A stretch of DNA of 64,000 nt from Piezodorus guildinii (GCA_023052935.1 CM041292.1:39687639-39751638), one strand, 5' to 3'. Counted from the stretch's first letter, positions 38,151 to 50,264 are shown. Numbers and translations are program-made. The notes: generated from the sequence alone by a model not told the origin.

Positions 38151-38394
38151 TTCCCAAAAAGTATCCCTTCCCTCTAAAAATTCAAAATCAACAACTATCT
38201 TAAAACTAAATAGACAATCATTAATTTTTTTAAATATTAGTTCGTAAAAAACAGAACTCGTTATCAAATATCTAAAAAACAGAAAAAAATAGCGATAGGA
38301 TATGCCAAAATTATTAAAAAAAGTCATAATTTTAATTAAACTAATTATTTTTCAATAAATAAATAAATAAAACGGAATATTTAAGGCTAGAAGT

Positions 38395-38596
38395 GAAGAA
38401 AAAGGTGACATTTGACTTGGAAAAGGTAACATTTGAAATGGAAAAGGTGACATTTGACTTGGAAAAGGTGACATTTGAAATGGAAAAGGTGACATTTGAA
38501 ATGGAAAGGGTTACATTTGACTTGGAAAAGGTTACATTTGACTTGGAAAAAGTTACATTTGACTTGGAAAAGGTTACAATTGACTTGGAAATGCTA
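38395..38596. repeat. 21-bp terminal subrepeats, copy 2 right arm
   Basis: About nine units, a near-exact mirror of the left block in order of unit types. Confidence 0.85.
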
Positions 38597-38664
38597 TATC
38601 ACTGGCTTCGGTCTGTATTTATAATACGCGCAAATGTCCTCCATAACGGATGGCCAAATACTCC

Positions 38665-38924
38665 GGTCACCAGAGTAGAGTAAGAGTATATTACCTATAT
38701 ATATTAAGTACGGGTTTCTTCATTTTCAGGTCTTTAAATGATCTTATTTGTCATATTATCGATTTGGTCCTTTAAAAGGGATGTTAAAGGATGTGAATTT
38801 GGTTGGACAAATATATAAAATCGATAATATGAAAAAAATGACCGAAATAAATTATTGATAGGCCTCAAAATGGATGAAACCCGTACTTAATTTATGTAGT
38901 AATATACTCTGGTCTCTGGTGACC
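38665..38924. mobile_element. MITE with ~100-bp imperfect inverted repeats
   Basis: GGTCACCAGAG and TTAAGTACGGGTTTC at the left are mirrored by GAAACCCGTACTTAA and CTCTGGTGACC at the right. The inner parts also match (CATATTATCGATTT). About 260 bp, beginning 68 bp from the end of foldback copy 2. Confidence 0.65.
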
Positions 38925-39043
38925 TCATAAAAACTGTACTCCAGTACTTGAAGTACAAAAGGTACTGAGTATGTTATTTCGCAGTGAGCAATATTTGAGT
39001 ACTGTACTCCTTACTTTTTTTTCTTAATATTTGCCCATCACTG
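38925..39043 (-). mobile_element. hAT-type transposon end
   Basis: Read from 39043 on the minus strand it begins CAGTGATGGGCAAATATTAA and continues with AGTACTCAAATATTGC, ACTTCAAGTACTGGAGTAC. CAGTGATGGG followed by GTACT-rich sequence is typical of hAT superfamily termini. The partner end is not seen. Confidence 0.55.
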
Positions 39044-39209
39044 CTCCAGAATCTGAAATTTCTTCGCTAATGATGAGAGAAAAACTTTAGCTATGTTATT
39101 ATGATTCGGCAAGTATTTCTTTACATTGAGCCCGATTGAATTGTTGAAAAAAAATTATTATTATGAGGATACAGAATAAATATTTATAAAGCGGCTTTTT
39201 AAACGTGTC

Positions 39210-39660
39210 ATTGCCGTAACGCGTTTCCGTCTCATTGACTACATCCAAACCATCCAGTTACCTCGTAGTCGTGCCTTACGGAGTTTTAGTTAAAAAAATA
39301 GAATTTAAGTGGTTATATGAATTCAAACGAAACATCACTATCATTTGTCGATGCTCCAACTACTAATCGCCATTACCATAGCCCTCTCGCTGGATATCCT
39401 TGATGTGCTCCAAGTGAAGAAACGCTAACGTACAGCCGGTGGCTTCGAGGCCATCTGCCGTTTATGCTGAGCTCGTCATCTTGCTCTCTTTGGGTCTCCA
39501 CTTCTTCACCCCTTGATGGTGGGGGCGAAGCAAGACCTCGATCTAATCCAATAACAGGATCTGGAAAGGAGGAGGCCTAGCAGCGTCGAGTGCATAGGGC
39601 CGCTGGAATGCCGAGATTAGCATAGAGATAATGATTCCAGTCGGTTATAATAATAATTGA
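39210..39660. other. GC-richer block, unidentified
   Basis: Distinctly less AT-rich than its surroundings (for example ACAGCCGGTGGCTTCGAGGC). Both strands have short open frames but no domain I recognise. Possibly an old repeat or a regulatory block. Confidence 0.35.
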
Positions 39661-40014
39661 TAAAGGAATCTTCTTCAAGGTAAACCCCATCGTTAAATAA
39701 ATTCGAAGCTCCATCTTGGCAGCACAGGGTCTTTCCAGATTCGGAGGAGTAACTTTTTCTTTTTCAATACGCTTCCGAATTCTTGCTTAAATTGTCCGTT
39801 TGTTTGATGAACGACTTGATAATCAAACAAATCGCTTCACACTCCTGTTACAAAAGCGAAGATGAATACATATAAAATCTAATTTATATGAGTGAAGAAT
39901 TACATAGGCAATTATATAAATTGTTGTAAATAACCGACGATGATTGAGCATCAACATTCATTAACTACACCGAATCCTATTATTTGTCACTCTTGGTTTC
40001 ATAATCTATTTTTA

Positions 40015-40420
40015 GAGGTAGTTTCCAGCATAACAGCATTCTATACCTAAAGTCCTGGGTTCAAAACAGACAGGTGTCTCTATACCAATGTTAGAAACAT
40101 TTAAAAATAGTATAATAAGTCAGGGCCGATCGGAACATCCTAAGTGCATCTGCAAAATAAATAATAAAGATAAAAACAATCTGGTTGTGGGATTATGTCA
40201 TAATAATAGGCGAAACGCATTGGGCATGTATTCTGCTTTATTACTGCCCGGAAGAGAGACGAATGCGCGGAAAATGATGAAAATCTTGTACAGAGGATGT
40301 TGACAAAGCAGGATAGCAGGGAGATGCAGCACTTTTGGAAAGTTATGGTATTTGGGCGCAGAATGGCTGAGTGTTTTAGCACGCGTTGTTCAGGAGCCAG
40401 ATAACTTGAAAAAAATAACT
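40015..40420 (+). mobile_element. SINE-like repeat E, copy 1
   Basis: A tRNA-like head (GCATAACAGCATTCTATACC, GGGTTCAAAAC) precedes a body with GATCGGAACATCCTAA, AGGCGAAACGCATTGGGCAT and TTTATTACTGCCCGGAAGAG. The body is matched by an inverted diverged copy at 41340-41640. Confidence 0.5.
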
Positions 40421-41339
40421 ACGAATTCGCCTCTAGGTGCCTGGGGACTTTGCACTAGGAACTTATTCCTCGCACTGTCCGATAAATCCATGTTTAGCCT
40501 AAAAGGGCGAGGAGAAGGTAATAACAACACAATTTTTTTTTTTTTTTCGTCTCGGTGTTTAGTTTTCATTAACCTCATATATGATTGCTTAAGGTTAACT
40601 TATAATGACTTTTTTCCCTATGATTTAAATTAACTCGTTGTCAGACGTAGTTAGGAGAAAAGAAAAATGAGAAGTAAATTAATAGACGTGAGATGCGAAT
40701 TTACAAGAGTTAACTGGGAGAAATACTATTTCAGTTAACGTTTAAATGATAAAATTACATTTAATAGTAGCTCAAAGGTGAGTTTAGACAAATTGTGGTT
40801 ATTAAAATAGAAGAAGTTGACCCAAGCTATTGCGAGAAATGTGTCATTCGCAAGTAATCTCAGATAATGAGAAGCTGCTGAATATTCCTGTAAGGACGCT
40901 GCAATAAGGACTCTTCAAATGTTTACTTAACATTGGCATTCCCGTTATACTGTTCACTTCTTAGTTTTGTCACTTCACTCCTTCTTTAAATTCCAAGGAT
41001 CAAACCAGATGCAGAGACCTCCGGGAATACATTAATAATTAGATTTGAATGTGTCGTAAGATTGGTCATCTGTATCGTAACACTAATGTACATTAGTTCT
41101 AGTTCCATTGATTTCCAGATTCGTCTTTGTTGAGAGGCAGGGTAGCCAAACGTTTCCCGGAAACCTGATAACTGAATTTTTAAGATATAAAAAAAAAAAA
41201 AAAATACGAGCGCGCGCATAGGTGCCAGAGGGCTTTTGACTCTCGCATTAGCCCACCACCTTTACCCCATGACACAAGAAAATCATCAAATCAAAAAATG
41301 ACTTTCATCATGCCTAAATATACCTGTAAAATTTAACTT

Positions 41340-41640
41340 GCAACTTGCGTCACATACCTTAACTTCCTAAACGCCATTGCTCCCTATCCCTTCAATCCTG
41401 TTTCGTCAATCTCCTGGCTGACATGTCTCTCCTCACAGACTCTATTCACATTTTTCAGAGTCTTCCACGCATTCGCCTCTTCTCCGGGCAGTAATTAAGC
41501 AATAAAAGTGGCTAACGTTTCGCCCATGATTATGACGTAACCGTACCACTACATTTTTCTAAATTTTCGCAGTTAAATTTAGGATGTTCCGATAGATCCT
41601 GACTTGTTTTACTATTTTTAATCTTGATACACCACAGGCT
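41340..41640 (-). mobile_element. SINE-like repeat E, inverted copy
   Basis: On the minus strand: TCGGAACATCCTAAATTTAA, GGCGAAACGTTAGCCACTTT, TTAATTACTGCCCGGAGAAG and GGGAGCAATGGCGTTTAGGA, in the same order as 40130-40350. The two copies lie about 1 kb apart in opposite orientation. Confidence 0.55.
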
Positions 41641-43255
41641 CTTTTCTAGAAGTCCATTTTTAGTGCAAATAATTTATATTAAGAAGATTTTGTCACTGTC
41701 CTTACCTCTGCTCCATAAAATTGTACCCCATTCACTGTAATTTTGTTTCATTTGTTATTAAATCTTTGAAACAGTTTATTTACATTATTATGTTATCTAC
41801 TTAACATTTTTACGATTTTTTACGACATTTTACTACATACATATTTATATGGACATTGTTATTACTAGTTTTACTTTTGCTTTATTTATCATTCACACAA
41901 ATAAACCGTTTTGCAAAACCTGTTTATTTTTCCTGATTTAAACGTAGAACCGTTACTCTTATTGAAATCTTGGGTGAGTAATTCTAACTACTAGCAATAT
42001 TTTCCCTTACTATTTCTTTCATATATGTGTAAGTGATAGTGATAATATTAATGAAGGACGTCTGTTTCTCATTAAGTATTGAAGATGCCAAAGGTTGTCT
42101 GTGTCAGGTTGTACGTCCTTTAACTCTGTGTATCGATGTACTTACGTCGCCTCATACTAGTATATTCTTAGAGATATTATCACTAATATTTTATATTATT
42201 CAATAAAATGTCCTAATTACGACAGATTGTAATATTACTCAATAAAAATTGTTTCTGGAAACAAAATTATTAAATTTGAAATTTATTCAAAATATTAGTA
42301 TTTATCACAGTCAAAATCGAAACTGTTTCTGCGAATTCAAGCTTGTGTAACCAAATACATTAGCAGTATGATAAATCGTATAATATTTCAGTTAAGTGGT
42401 GAAAAGACCCTCCTGTTTAACATTCATCAGGAAATAATTTATTATTGTCTGGTACCCTCTGACTCCGGCGTCTTAGGTGAGTGTTTTGTATTGACACGTT
42501 ATATATGTATGTGTGTGTGCGTTTGTGGTGTGTATATATATATATATATTTATATATATACAGTACTGATTTTAAATAAATATTACTTTTATTAACTTCA
42601 ATTTATTAAATTTCGATATTTTCATTGTGTTTATATTGGGATTTGTACTATTTTATGTCAATACACTTATCGAAAACATTTGTTGAAGTATTTTACAAAT
42701 TACTAGAAAAAAGAAAAGAATGATAACGCTAACATTTACAAATAATTAAAAGCATTACAAAATATGATTTTAAAAAAATAAAGAAACAAAAACCTCATTT
42801 TTCACTATCAAATCAAGTTTAAAATAAAACTAAAAATCCTTTTGTTCTTGTTGGGCCTGTATTATTATAATCAGGTATGTCCAAACAATGGTTTCTGGTC
42901 ATGACAGTCGAATAGTGTTAAAACGTTACATGAGTAGTCTTAATTTGGATCAATACATTATGTTATATATAATGCCAAGTCACTTATACGTGATATTCTT
43001 TAGAGAATAAATTGTTCTTTATTTTGGAGTAAATGGTGAAACCAAAAAGTGATTAATGTTCCAAAAATGACTGATGAGGCAAGCCAGACTTCCTTGGAAT
43101 CCAGACCTAGAATTAGTTTTAGATCCTCAAGGTTCCTTTCCTAGTTTTTCTCTTTGCTTTTTTATCTGAAGGAATATTAAGTATTGCTGATAAACAAACA
43201 AATTTCACACGTGACAGACTAGTGAGATGATGGTACTTTCTTTATAATGAAGTTA
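41641..43255. other. AT-rich stretch with no recognised feature
   Basis: Small TG/TA microsatellite at ~42505-42560; nothing else supported. Confidence 0.45.
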
Positions 43256-43257
43256 AA

Positions 43258-43405
43258 GTTACGTAGAACATTAAACAGGCTAAAAAGGTATTATTAATAT
43301 TAAGGATAAAAAGGTCCGGGTGGCGTTCGAAGTTACGTAGAACATTAAACAGGCTAAAAAGGTATTATTAATATTAAGGATAAAAAGATCCGGGTGGCGT
43401 TCGAT
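43258..43405 (+). repeat. 74-bp tandem duplication
   Basis: The segment starting ACGTAGAACATTAAACAGGC at 43261 is repeated from 43335 with a single visible change (AAAGGTCCGG to AAAGATCCGG), so it is recent. Confidence 0.85.
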
Positions 43406-43484
43406 TCTTACTGTTTCTATGTCAACGGCAGCAGAAGGGGTATTAGGCCTCGCTCAAGCTCAGTCGCCAGTTTTTTTCTTCCAA

Positions 43485-43656
43485 TATTGGGTAACCACTT
43501 TAAAGAAGCTGGGTCTGCCCCGGGAGGGTCTCCATACCCTAGAGTCGCTCCCCGGCTGAATCAACAGAATAAATAATATTCTGCCACAGCTGGGATTCGA
43601 ACCCAGGACCCGGAAAACAGTAGACTGGTGCTCTATCCACTAGACCACATCGCTCC
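43485..43656 (-). mobile_element. SINE family B with tRNA-like head
   Basis: Minus strand from 43656: box A TGGTCTAGTGGATAG (43633-43647) and box B GGTTCGAATCC (43593-43603) in a good T-arm stem (CTGGG/CCCAG). The anticodon and acceptor stems do not pair, so it is not a working tRNA gene. The tRNA-like part ends at 43581 and a body with CAGCCGGGGAGCGACTCTAG and GGAGACCCTCCCGGGGCAGA follows. Shared with 31988-32112. Confidence 0.75.
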
Positions 43657-43810
43657 TTAAGTACCACGGCGGTCAATAACAAGTGATCAACTCTTCTCTA
43701 ATACTTTTGGACTGCTTCTTAGAATTTCACTCCAAGATTCTCGATGATACTAATAAATAATAAACTCTAATAATTAATGATATATATGCAATAGATAATT
43801 ATACATCATA

Positions 43811-44275
43811 CAGTTATGCGCCCACTCTATTATGTGGTGCACCAATCTTTTCGCTCGTTTTGAAGTCGACCGAAAATGTTGCAATGTTTTCAAAATGGCA
43901 TACTCTAAAAACTGATACCGAAACGTAATTCCAAAGAGCTAAAACGACTATAGTCCTTGAAGAACTAAAAATGAGAAAAAATTTCGAATTAATATTACTT
44001 TGTTAGAAAGGATCATACATATAGAAAATATTGCACGAGTATATGGAAAACTAACATCTTCTGAATTAACTCGACGGTAACAGACATCTTTTGAAAATTA
44101 AATTTGTTTTTATATTTATGTCCTCTATAAACCAAGAAGTGAGCCCCATTACCCGATAATAAAGGGCAAAATAGATAAACTTTAGAGATTATAATGCAAA
44201 AAGGCATTCATTAAATGTATAATTGCAGAAAAGAAAATCAATCTAGCTAACTCTTAAAGTTACTTGAAGAACTAG
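43811..44275 (+). pseudogene. Jockey-like family 2 RT C-terminus and 3' UTR, decayed copy
   Basis: Matches the copy at 46670-47110 through TCTTTTCGCTCGTTTTGAAG, TTTCAAAATGGCATACT, ACTAACATCTTCTGAATTAA and AAGTGAGCCCCATTACC. Coding frame destroyed; much older than the 46384 copy. Confidence 0.65.
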
Positions 44276-44419
44276 CATCTACTAATATGTCGTGTTATAG
44301 GGGGGTAGGGAAGAGCATTAGATCAATTACTAATCATAATGAGTACTAAAATGCACTCTGATGGTCATACATGGTGTAGTGGCTTGAATAAATGCCTAAA
44401 ACCATTATCCACGAAGTTC

Positions 44420-44612
44420 GATGATTTTTCAAAGTAAAAAATACTTGGTTCCGCTGTCTTTTAGAAGGTTACTCGTTAAAGATCCCTATTCTAATTTCAT
44501 CTAGACAGTCAAAATATATATAAAATATAGTAAATATATACAGATGGTCCCACTGTAGCATCGTCCAGTTAGCCATAGTAGCGTAGATTGGTTGTAAATG
44601 AATAATCAAATA
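44420..44612 (+). mobile_element. SINE family A, 3' part
   Basis: ACTCGTTAAAGATCCCTATT and CCACTGTAGCATCGTCCAGT and TTAGCCATAGTAGCG match the distal half of the intact copy at 45425-45710. Confidence 0.65.
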
Positions 44613-45129
44613 ATATAATACACATTAAAAAAAATGAAATGAAAAGTAATTTTATTCCGGGACGAGTATTACAAGAAAATTACAATATTAATGATAATTT
44701 TTTGGTCGTTTAAGACTCAGTTTAACAGTAAAAGACAGATTTTGTGACAATGAATAGTTATAATCTATAGATTTTAAATATTACATATGTAGAGAAGATT
44801 GGTAATTCAGGAGATTAAGAAATAGTTGGTGTTTGAAAGTTGATAATGATAAGCCTTACGAATGGATACAGGCAATTAATTCTAAAATAGGACAACATGA
44901 ATGGCAAAAGATTTTTTGAAGAAGACGGATCTGAGAGAAGTTATATACAAGTTTATTGGTTGGGATCGGACCGAACGGACAGACGAACAAGTTGTAACCT
45001 TATCAGGAATATAAGGAGGCTTTTTGTTTTGAAAAATCTGAAGGGAAAGATACCCAGGAGGTATTGCTGACGGAAGGAGGTATTTTCGATTTAACTCAGA
45101 ATGCCTACTGTATACCATTATGAGACATT

Positions 45130-45276
45130 AGGGGTACTAAATACGTTGACTATAGCATGCTGTTTGTGCTATTGTGCTAAACCCATCAATTTTATACAGG
45201 AAATAACTGTAAAAACTCGACGGGTATAGCAAAATAACACAAATAGCATGCTATAGCAAACGTTGTGAGTACCCCT
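45130..45276. mobile_element. Palindromic MITE (147 bp)
   Basis: Left end AGGGGTACT and TATAGCATGCTGTTTGTG are mirrored by CACAAATAGCATGCTATA and AGTACCCCT. The arms (~60 bp) leave a ~25-bp loop. ATT flanks both sides, a possible 3-bp target duplication as in PIF/Harbinger-derived MITEs. Confidence 0.7.
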
Positions 45277-45424
45277 ATTATACAGTGTTATGTCAGGTTG
45301 ATTTTGCTATAACATCTCCGGCATATAATTGTCTTAACGTATATAACCTAAAATATGAAATTTTATTTTTACGAGTCCTTTCCTATTTAAGCATGACTTC
45401 CCACATCCACACAAATCATTTTGT

Positions 45425-45710
45425 AGGGATCACTTGTTGCTGGCTGGCTAGCATAACAGCCTTCTATGCCAAAATCACGGGTTCAAACCCGCAGGTGGTC
45501 CTAGGATTTTTAAATGGGAGTGAAAATTCCTTAGTTATGCCGTCCTTCGGAGGGGACGTTAAAAGGTGGTCCCGAGCCTGTGCGATGTCAGGTACTCGTT
45601 AAAGATCCCTATCCTAATAAAATCTAAATAGGCAAAATTTAGGACTACCACTGTAGCATCGTCTGATTAGCCATAGTAGCATAAAGTGACGTTGAATAAA
45701 TAAACAATAA
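45425..45710 (+). mobile_element. SINE family A, intact copy with 14-bp target duplication
   Basis: ACAAATCATTTTGT occurs at 45411-45424 and 45711-45724. Between them lies a tRNA-derived head (TGGCTAGCATAACAGCC, box A-like; GGGTTCAAACCC at 45479-45490, box B), a body (GCCGTCCTTCGGAGGGGACG) and an A-rich tail (AATAAATAAACAATA). Transcription by RNA polymerase III is expected for the family. An open frame overlapping it (45285-45602) is incidental. Confidence 0.82.
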
Positions 45711-45724
45711 ACAAATCATTTTGT

Positions 45725-45747
45725 GAAACAGTTATTTAGAGTCTTCG

Positions 45748-45781
<34 letters not shown>

Positions 45782-46370
45782 GCCTAGGACTATATGCTTG
45801 TAGTTCATGAATAGTTAATAGCTCGACATAATTAACATAGCTATAGATTATGCTATAATCTATTTTTTTTCCAATTCATCCATTGAAAATAATTATTTCT
45901 TTTGGATTCCTGAAAAAAATAAAATGCGCTTTATTCACTGCAAAGTAAATTAAGCAGATGGCCCAAAGCAATTGAATGCATTTGAATATTCAATATTTAT
46001 GAGCTGTTGCCAGATCGTTATGGTAGTTACCTTTCCGAAAAGTTTTGCAGTGTCTGTGCCATTTCTTGCAGATTTTGTATTCATACTCTCAACCTTTCAC
46101 GACTGTTTAAAATGTTCCTGGCTACTTTAGACCTAGAATATATTTTCTCATTTGACATTCAGTTTCTTAGAATGTGTCATGAAAAAATGTGTAAGAAAGT
46201 ATTTTCTTTTCTGGATGATACACAATACATTTTTCAAGTTTTCTTATTTTGAGTTTAACAGGGAAAGTAATTTTATCATTATGTAATTTGCGTTTTGTCC
46301 AAATATGTCTTTTCTCTCGCACCGTTAAATTTGTCTACTATGTTTTCTATTTAATTTAAAAAAAAAATAA
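45725..46370. other. AT-rich stretch with a T tract
   Basis: T run at 45751-45778. The open frame 46007-46252 shows no domain I recognise. Confidence 0.45.
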
Positions 46371-46383
46371 TACACAATTAAAA

Positions 46384-47155
46384 ATTGATGTGAATGCAGA
46401 TAAAACGAAAGGAATAGTATACTCATTTCAAAAGGGAAAGAAAAAATTACCGTCAAAATTTAAAATTAACAACTGCGAAATTAAACTATCCAAACATGTA
46501 AGATATCTCGGAGTCACCTTTGATAGACATTTAAAGTTTTCGGTCCACTTTGGTAAAAAAATTAAGACAGTGAGGCAAAAATTAAGGCAGCTTATTCACT
46601 TAATTAATTCTTCAAGTATGTCTCTTCGACTGAAGTTATCAATATATAAGACCATTATACGTCCAACTCTGTTAAATGGTGCTCCACTCTTTTCGCATAT
46701 TGCTAAGTCGACCAAAAAACGTTTACAATCGTTCCAAAATGGCGTACTGCGGAAAATTGTGAAAGGAACGTCATTACAAAGATACAAAACTTCAAGAATT
46801 CACGAGGAATTAAAAATTGAAAAACTTTCCGAATTCGTTACTGAGAGGAATAAAAAGTTCTTTTAAACCGTCAAAGTTATTAACAATCCGATATATGGTA
46901 AGCTAACACCTTCTGAATTACCTCAAAGATGGCAGAATATTGAGATTTAGGTTTTAGGATTAGGTTAAGGTTCTACTTCAACCAAAAGGTGAGCCCCATC
47001 ACCTCATTATAGATTCATAGAAGATAATTATATATTACAGATATTATAGAGATATCTGACATTCTTAAAATGCATAAATGCAGAAAAAGGAGAAAAATCA
47101 AAGACTAAGGTTTTAAGAAGAGCTAACAAAAGGGGCTACGGAAAAAAAAAATATA
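46384..47155 (+). mobile_element. Jockey-like family 2, 5'-truncated copy with 13-bp target duplication
   Basis: TACACAATTAAAA is repeated at 46371-46383 and 47156-47168. The insert keeps a 158-codon open frame (46390-46866): ADKTKGIVYSFQKGKK, KHVRYLGVTFDRHLKFSVHF, SIYKTIIRPTLLNGAPLF and LQSFQNGVLRKIVKG, the region downstream of the polymerase active site in Jockey reverse transcriptases. The palm with the YADD box was never copied in. A 3' UTR (GGTGAGCCCCATCACCTC) and a short A run close it. Uninterrupted frame plus perfect target duplication mean a young insertion. Confidence 0.87.
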
Positions 47156-47168
47156 TACACAATTAAAA

Positions 47169-49054
47169 TTTGAAATGTTCTATGGTTTTGTTAAAATACA
47201 TTTAAATATAGGGCATTTAATTTGGTAATCACAAATATAATAATTACAATATAGTTTGGTTCGAATCACTACAGGAACCAGTGAATGCTGATAAGGAATA
47301 TAGTGAATAAAATTACTTATCGGATAGTAGTAAAAAAGGGTGTCATTTACATACAACTTGCCAGATGGATTTTTCTTTTTTAATATTTGAATTATACGTA
47401 TATTGAACCTTGAAGTGATAAGTTTAAGGAGCCGTAAGATTATTCTAGGCCACTTATAAAGGCCCATTTTTGAAAATAATAATGGATTGCATCAGAAATT
47501 AAACTTAAAAACCCACTAACCTCTATAATCTCTGATTAAATAAATTTCTGATTTTTTATTTTGTTTCTGTGCCTCTAAAATGAAGAGCCTTTGGCAACTC
47601 AGGCGTACTACATTATGTTGCAGTTGTTAGTTTTGAAAAACTATCTTCATCATCGTGCTAGGTTTCTTCATTATCACCTCTTTAAGGGTTCCTGCCAATA
47701 TCATTTTCGCCTTGTTGGTTCAAATAGGGGCCAATTTAACAATAAATGTTTTGCATTACTAATTACCAGAATGTCAGGAAGGAGTATGATATAGGTCCGG
47801 CCAAATATTTATAATCGTAAGATGTCCCTCCCTACTTTTGGTGATTTTTAACGTGTATAAACAGAAAAAAAATAAAAGACAGAGTTGTATATCCACCAAT
47901 ATTAAATAATCTGTATTGGTGACTTAAAATCCCTAACAAGCTGCGAAATAAATTTTTCACCGATTGTAAGTATAGCTTTTATTTATTTATTTTTTAAGCC
48001 TTTGAGATTTATATTGACTTCTATACAAAGCTTGTTTCTCTTTCAACCCTTAAAACATAACTAATAGCTACTCCTTAAACGAAAAAAGAAAATATATAAT
48101 TCTTATACGACTTAACGAACAATTAGTATATCAGATTTGTCCTTGACATTAAGCATTGAAACCTAATATTCAGGAGGGTTTAAATATATTTTTTGGATGG
48201 TAAGAAATATAAATATTATAATTCATTGTTTAGTTCGACTTTGAACTGAAACTACTAATAATATACTACATGCATTTTTTTAAATCTTGATATTTTTACA
48301 CTGATCGGTGAGGCTTTAGATTGTTGATTTATTTAGGTTTTATGACCATATCTAGTTGAAGAGAGTGGCGTCCTTGATTTTTTTTTTTTTTTTTCAGAAA
48401 TGCTAAGGAATCTACATCCTTATTTAAAAAGAAAGAATCACTGAAGATACCCCAGACGTCAAAAGAAAAAAGCAAACTTTCTTTGTTTTCAGAAATCGAT
48501 CCAAAGATATGCAGAAAAGTGATAACAATCCATTGTCTGAAACCTTTTCCCTTTGTTAAATTTTAAATATAATCGTTCGTGAATCTTCGTGATAAATCTT
48601 TGAGAAAATAAATTACTGAACACTTTTGTACCCTTTATTATCTTGAAGTGTTGGAAAAGGGCAAGATTAACTGAGTTCATATACAATAAAATAACTTTAA
48701 ATTCTCATTTCTAGAAAAATAAATGACTTTTTACTTTTTAGTCTACATATACAGATTAAATATATAAAAATTTATTTTGATCGTAAAAAATTCCCTTTTT
48801 TCATAATGAATGTTTGTAGAAGTAGATTGAATAAGAAAGTTGTGCGATGCACACAATCATATATTTAAGATAATAGTTGTTAGTGAATTTGAAATTAAAT
48901 GTCAAACAGAAAAAATAAACAAATAACTAAAAACACACACACACACAAAATATATACATATTGAAGTGCAAATGCGGAAAGTCTTATTTTGGAACATCTG
49001 AACAATATTTAAAATATAGCTGCACTTCAATTAATAATAATAGACTTACCGAAC
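47169..49054. other. AT-rich stretch with no recognised feature
   Basis: Open frames over 60 codons (47180 and 48489 minus, 47591 plus) show no domain. Confidence 0.5.
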
Positions 49055-49188
49055 CCGAAGGTTCGATGCCGATACCACCAAACTTCGCCTGCACAGACTC
49101 GTCCAATGTTCACCGGTCAAGCCCAAGCCACCGAGATCAGCCTTAATTCAATCCTCCCATCGACGCTTCGGCCTACCTTTCGGACGCC
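49055..49188 (-). pseudogene. RTE-like non-LTR polyprotein, extreme C-terminus
   Basis: On the minus strand from 49187: RPKGRPKRRWED, stop, IKADLGGLG, then EHWTSLCRRSLV. R-P-x-G-R-P-x-R-R-W-x-D followed by a D-R-x-x-W-x-x-like segment is the recurrent ending of many insect non-LTR polyproteins. One in-frame TGA. Nearby GAAGTGCA/TGCACTTC segments form small inverted repeats of unclear meaning. Confidence 0.65.
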
Positions 49189-50264
49189 TACCACTTCAAT
49201 GCCACGCACTTCAATTAAAAAAACAAAACAAATAAACCTGACCAAACTGCCCTCTCTACTCATTTCAGAAAAACGGAACATTCATTCAAATTTCACTCAC
49301 CCAAAATGATTTATTATGAAGAAAACAGCTTCAAATGAAATTTTAAAGAAATGATTACCATAGAGAAATATAAAATCGTGCCATAAATAAAAAAATCGGA
49401 TGTCCAAAACCTTAATTCTTGTTACTCAAATTTGATAAACACATATTAAAATTTAAAACAATAAAATAAACGTCTTAATAAAAATACAAAATAAAATTAA
49501 AACAACTAAACAATAGGAGAATACCCCAGACTCCTGACGTCAATATAAATTCCTGGAAAATCTTCCATACTTAAACTATTCCTTTTTTATTTTTTCAGTT
49601 TTCTTTCAAAGTTTGTGGACTACACATGTCACATGATTAAGACACTATTTTCTCCAAAATTGTAAGTAATTTTATAATTATATCTTTAATGTAAATCCTA
49701 ATTAAAATATATATGTACCTAATGTATGAGTATTCATTGTTCAATGTATTATTTTCTATATCTCTAACAATAACATCATATATTAATTATATTATATTAA
49801 TATTAATGTTCTGTTTTTTTGTTTTTCCATTGTTGAGGCATGATTATGAGAACAATAAATTCTCATAACGTCGCATAGATAAAATTCTTTATTTATTGAC
49901 TATTTATATTTATATATACATGTGATTTTTTCTGTTTAGCTGGTATGTGTGTTATAATGGAATCCCAGAGACCTAATGCTTACTGCCCTTGAGTGTAAGA
50001 TATAATAACAATTATTGAATAAATTATTATATTTAATAATTGAATATTAGTTAAATTACTATATCTAGTTGTTAATGTATTTCTTACATGAATCACTCCG
50101 AGGCCCTAAATACTGAAATCCTTTTTTTTTTTTTTTTTTTGGAATAAAAGAAAAGCCAAATGTTATGGTTGTTTTTTAGGAATTTCTATTGAAAATATTA
50201 GGAAGAACATGACCATTGAATTAGTTTTTTATTAATACAATTAGACAGAGCAGCTAGGTTTGTA
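49189..50264. other. AT-rich stretch with no recognised feature
   Basis: T tract at 50124-50140; nothing else supported. Confidence 0.45.

Larger units (their letters stand above)
34940..38596. mobile_element. Foldback-like element, copy 2 (3.7 kb)
   Basis: Same termini as copy 1 (TAGCATTTCCAAGTC to GACTTGGAAATGCTA) and the same order of 21-bp repeats, ~240-bp segment and ~112-bp array on both arms. The arrays are longer (about 9 units left, 11 right). The core (about 36330-37010) is homologous to the copy 1 core but reversed. Flanks TATA|TAGC and GCTA|TATC suggest a TA-containing target. No transposase. Core similarity is clearly imperfect, so the two copies are not a recent duplication. 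Confidence 0.82.

Noticed and set aside
43581..43656. Possible tRNA gene on the minus strand
   Set aside because: Box A, box B and the T arm are good, but the anticodon and acceptor stems do not pair and a SINE body follows.
45285..45602. 105-codon plus-strand frame
   Set aside because: It overlaps the 5' target duplication and most of the family A SINE; no independent coding evidence.
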